Part shown: positions 63,578-64,000 of the stretch, piece by piece
Numbering within the stretch: the stretch's first letter is position 1
How the letters are laid out: each line of letters starts with the position of its first letter
From: Arthrobacter hankyongi
GTDB taxonomy: Bacteria; Actinomycetota; Actinomycetes; Actinomycetales; Micrococcaceae
Assembly: GCF_022012395.1 (NCBI RefSeq)
Contig: NZ_JAKLTQ010000001.1
Location: 434,001-498,000, forward strand
Length of the DNA: 64,000 nucleotides
Direction: 5' to 3'
Made by a program: the position numbers and the translations under genes
Notes under the pieces: model-generated
The model's database searches: none
Seen by the model: the letters and a program-made list of their open reading frames with translations, nothing else
What the model was told of the DNA's origin: nothing

Positions 63578-64000
63578 ATGGATCTCACCGACGACGACCG
63601 CGCGCTGGTCAACGTCCTGCAGTTGGCGCCGCGGATCAGCTGGCAGGATGCCGGCGACGTGCTGGAGCGGCATCCGACCACCCTGGCCGCCCGCTGGGAC
63701 CGGCTCCGGGCCACCGGCGTGGCCTGGGTGACCGCGCACCTGCTTGGCGACCCGGCGAAGATGACCCTGAGCTTCGTGGATGTGGACTGCGAACTGCGCG
63801 GCCGGGACGCCGTGGAGGCGGCCCTGTGCACCATCCCCGAGGTGGTCTCGGTGGAGGAATCGGCACGGAACCGCGACCTGGTCCTCACCGTGGTGACTCC
63901 GGGCTGGGAGGAGTTGACCCGGGGAATCCTGCCCCGGTTCGCCCGGATCCCGGGCATCATCAAGTACCAGAGCGCCATGTGCACGGCCCTGCACGCCGGA
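63578..64000 (+). CDS. Lrp/AsnC-family regulator (3' end beyond window)
   Basis: 141 codons visible, frame open to the window edge. An N-terminal AsnC-type helix-turn-helix (about 3-50, TDDDRALVNVLQLAPRISW with AGDVLERHPTTLAARWDRL) is followed by the start of the ligand-binding RAM-like domain. I take the ATG at 63578; in-frame ATGs at 63572 and 63542 are possible. It probably controls the divergent M20-MFS pair in response to an amino acid or derivative. Confidence 0.85.
   Translation, partial: MDLTDDDRALVNVLQLAPRISWQDAGDVLERHPTTLAARWDRLRATGVAWVTAHLLGDPAKMTLSFVDVDCELRGRDAVEAALCTIPEVVSVEESARNRDLVLTVVTPGWEELTRGILPRFARIPGIIKYQSAMCTALHAG

Overview
The window is high-GC DNA of an actinobacterium, most likely Micrococcaceae (Arthrobacter or a close relative). 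The clues are codon use, a monomeric NADP isocitrate dehydrogenase, lineage-typical DUF6350 and DUF6318 proteins, paired HrcA- and HspR-type heat-shock operators, and housekeeping genes in a familiar order (trpS-xthA, glyA-folD, purN...purH). All calls come from reading sequence; no database search was run.

Layout. 1-6.9 kb (minus strand): trpS (3' end off the window), xthA, a small membrane protein, a luciferase-like flavoenzyme, a VOC protein and a three-gene ABC-2 exporter. 7-13.3 kb: an oxygenase island in which a cytochrome P450, a [2Fe-2S] ferredoxin and a ferredoxin reductase are followed by an MFS importer; two paralogous LysR regulators are each divergent from one half. 13.4-15.9 kb: a glycogen-debranching-type enzyme coupled to an SCP2-like protein. 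16-23 kb: folD-glyA behind a ZTP riboswitch, then an FAD monooxygenase, purU, a methyltransferase, a gamma-carbonic anhydrase and a Gfo/Idh oxidoreductase. 23-28 kb: a MacB-like ABC pair, a three-copy 110-bp tandem repeat, a GCS2-type ligase and hsp20 under CIRCE and HAIR operators. 28-38 kb: icd, purH, an accessory block (MFS, DUF6318, glycosyltransferase), purN and a DUF6350 membrane protein. 38-47.9 kb: a hydrolase, a 45-residue basic protein, a zinc alcohol dehydrogenase, a GT4 mannosyltransferase, hpaI-hpaH, a GerW-like protein, DoxX and several small secreted or membrane proteins, and a TetR regulator.

48-59.1 kb is the most notable system: a colinear tellurium-resistance-type (Ter) stress operon. 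It holds a DUF475/TerC protein, four TerD paralogs (one without the calcium motif), TelA, two uncharacterised proteins and a biosynthetic module. The module is a CitE-like lyase, one protein joining phosphoribosyltransferase-TRSP to StiP-PELOTA regions, and a HAD phosphatase. These last genes overlap by a few bases and probably make a nucleoside-like metabolite. 59.3-64 kb: an FMN reductase, a VOC protein, a YbaK deacylase, and an MHS transporter plus M20 amidohydrolase divergent from an Lrp/AsnC regulator.

Two themes run across the window. One is one-carbon and purine metabolism (folD, glyA, purU, purH, purN, with a ZTP sensor). The other is a dispersed hairpin repeat of about 40-66 bp that sits at gene ends and supplies the last codons and stop of three unrelated genes.
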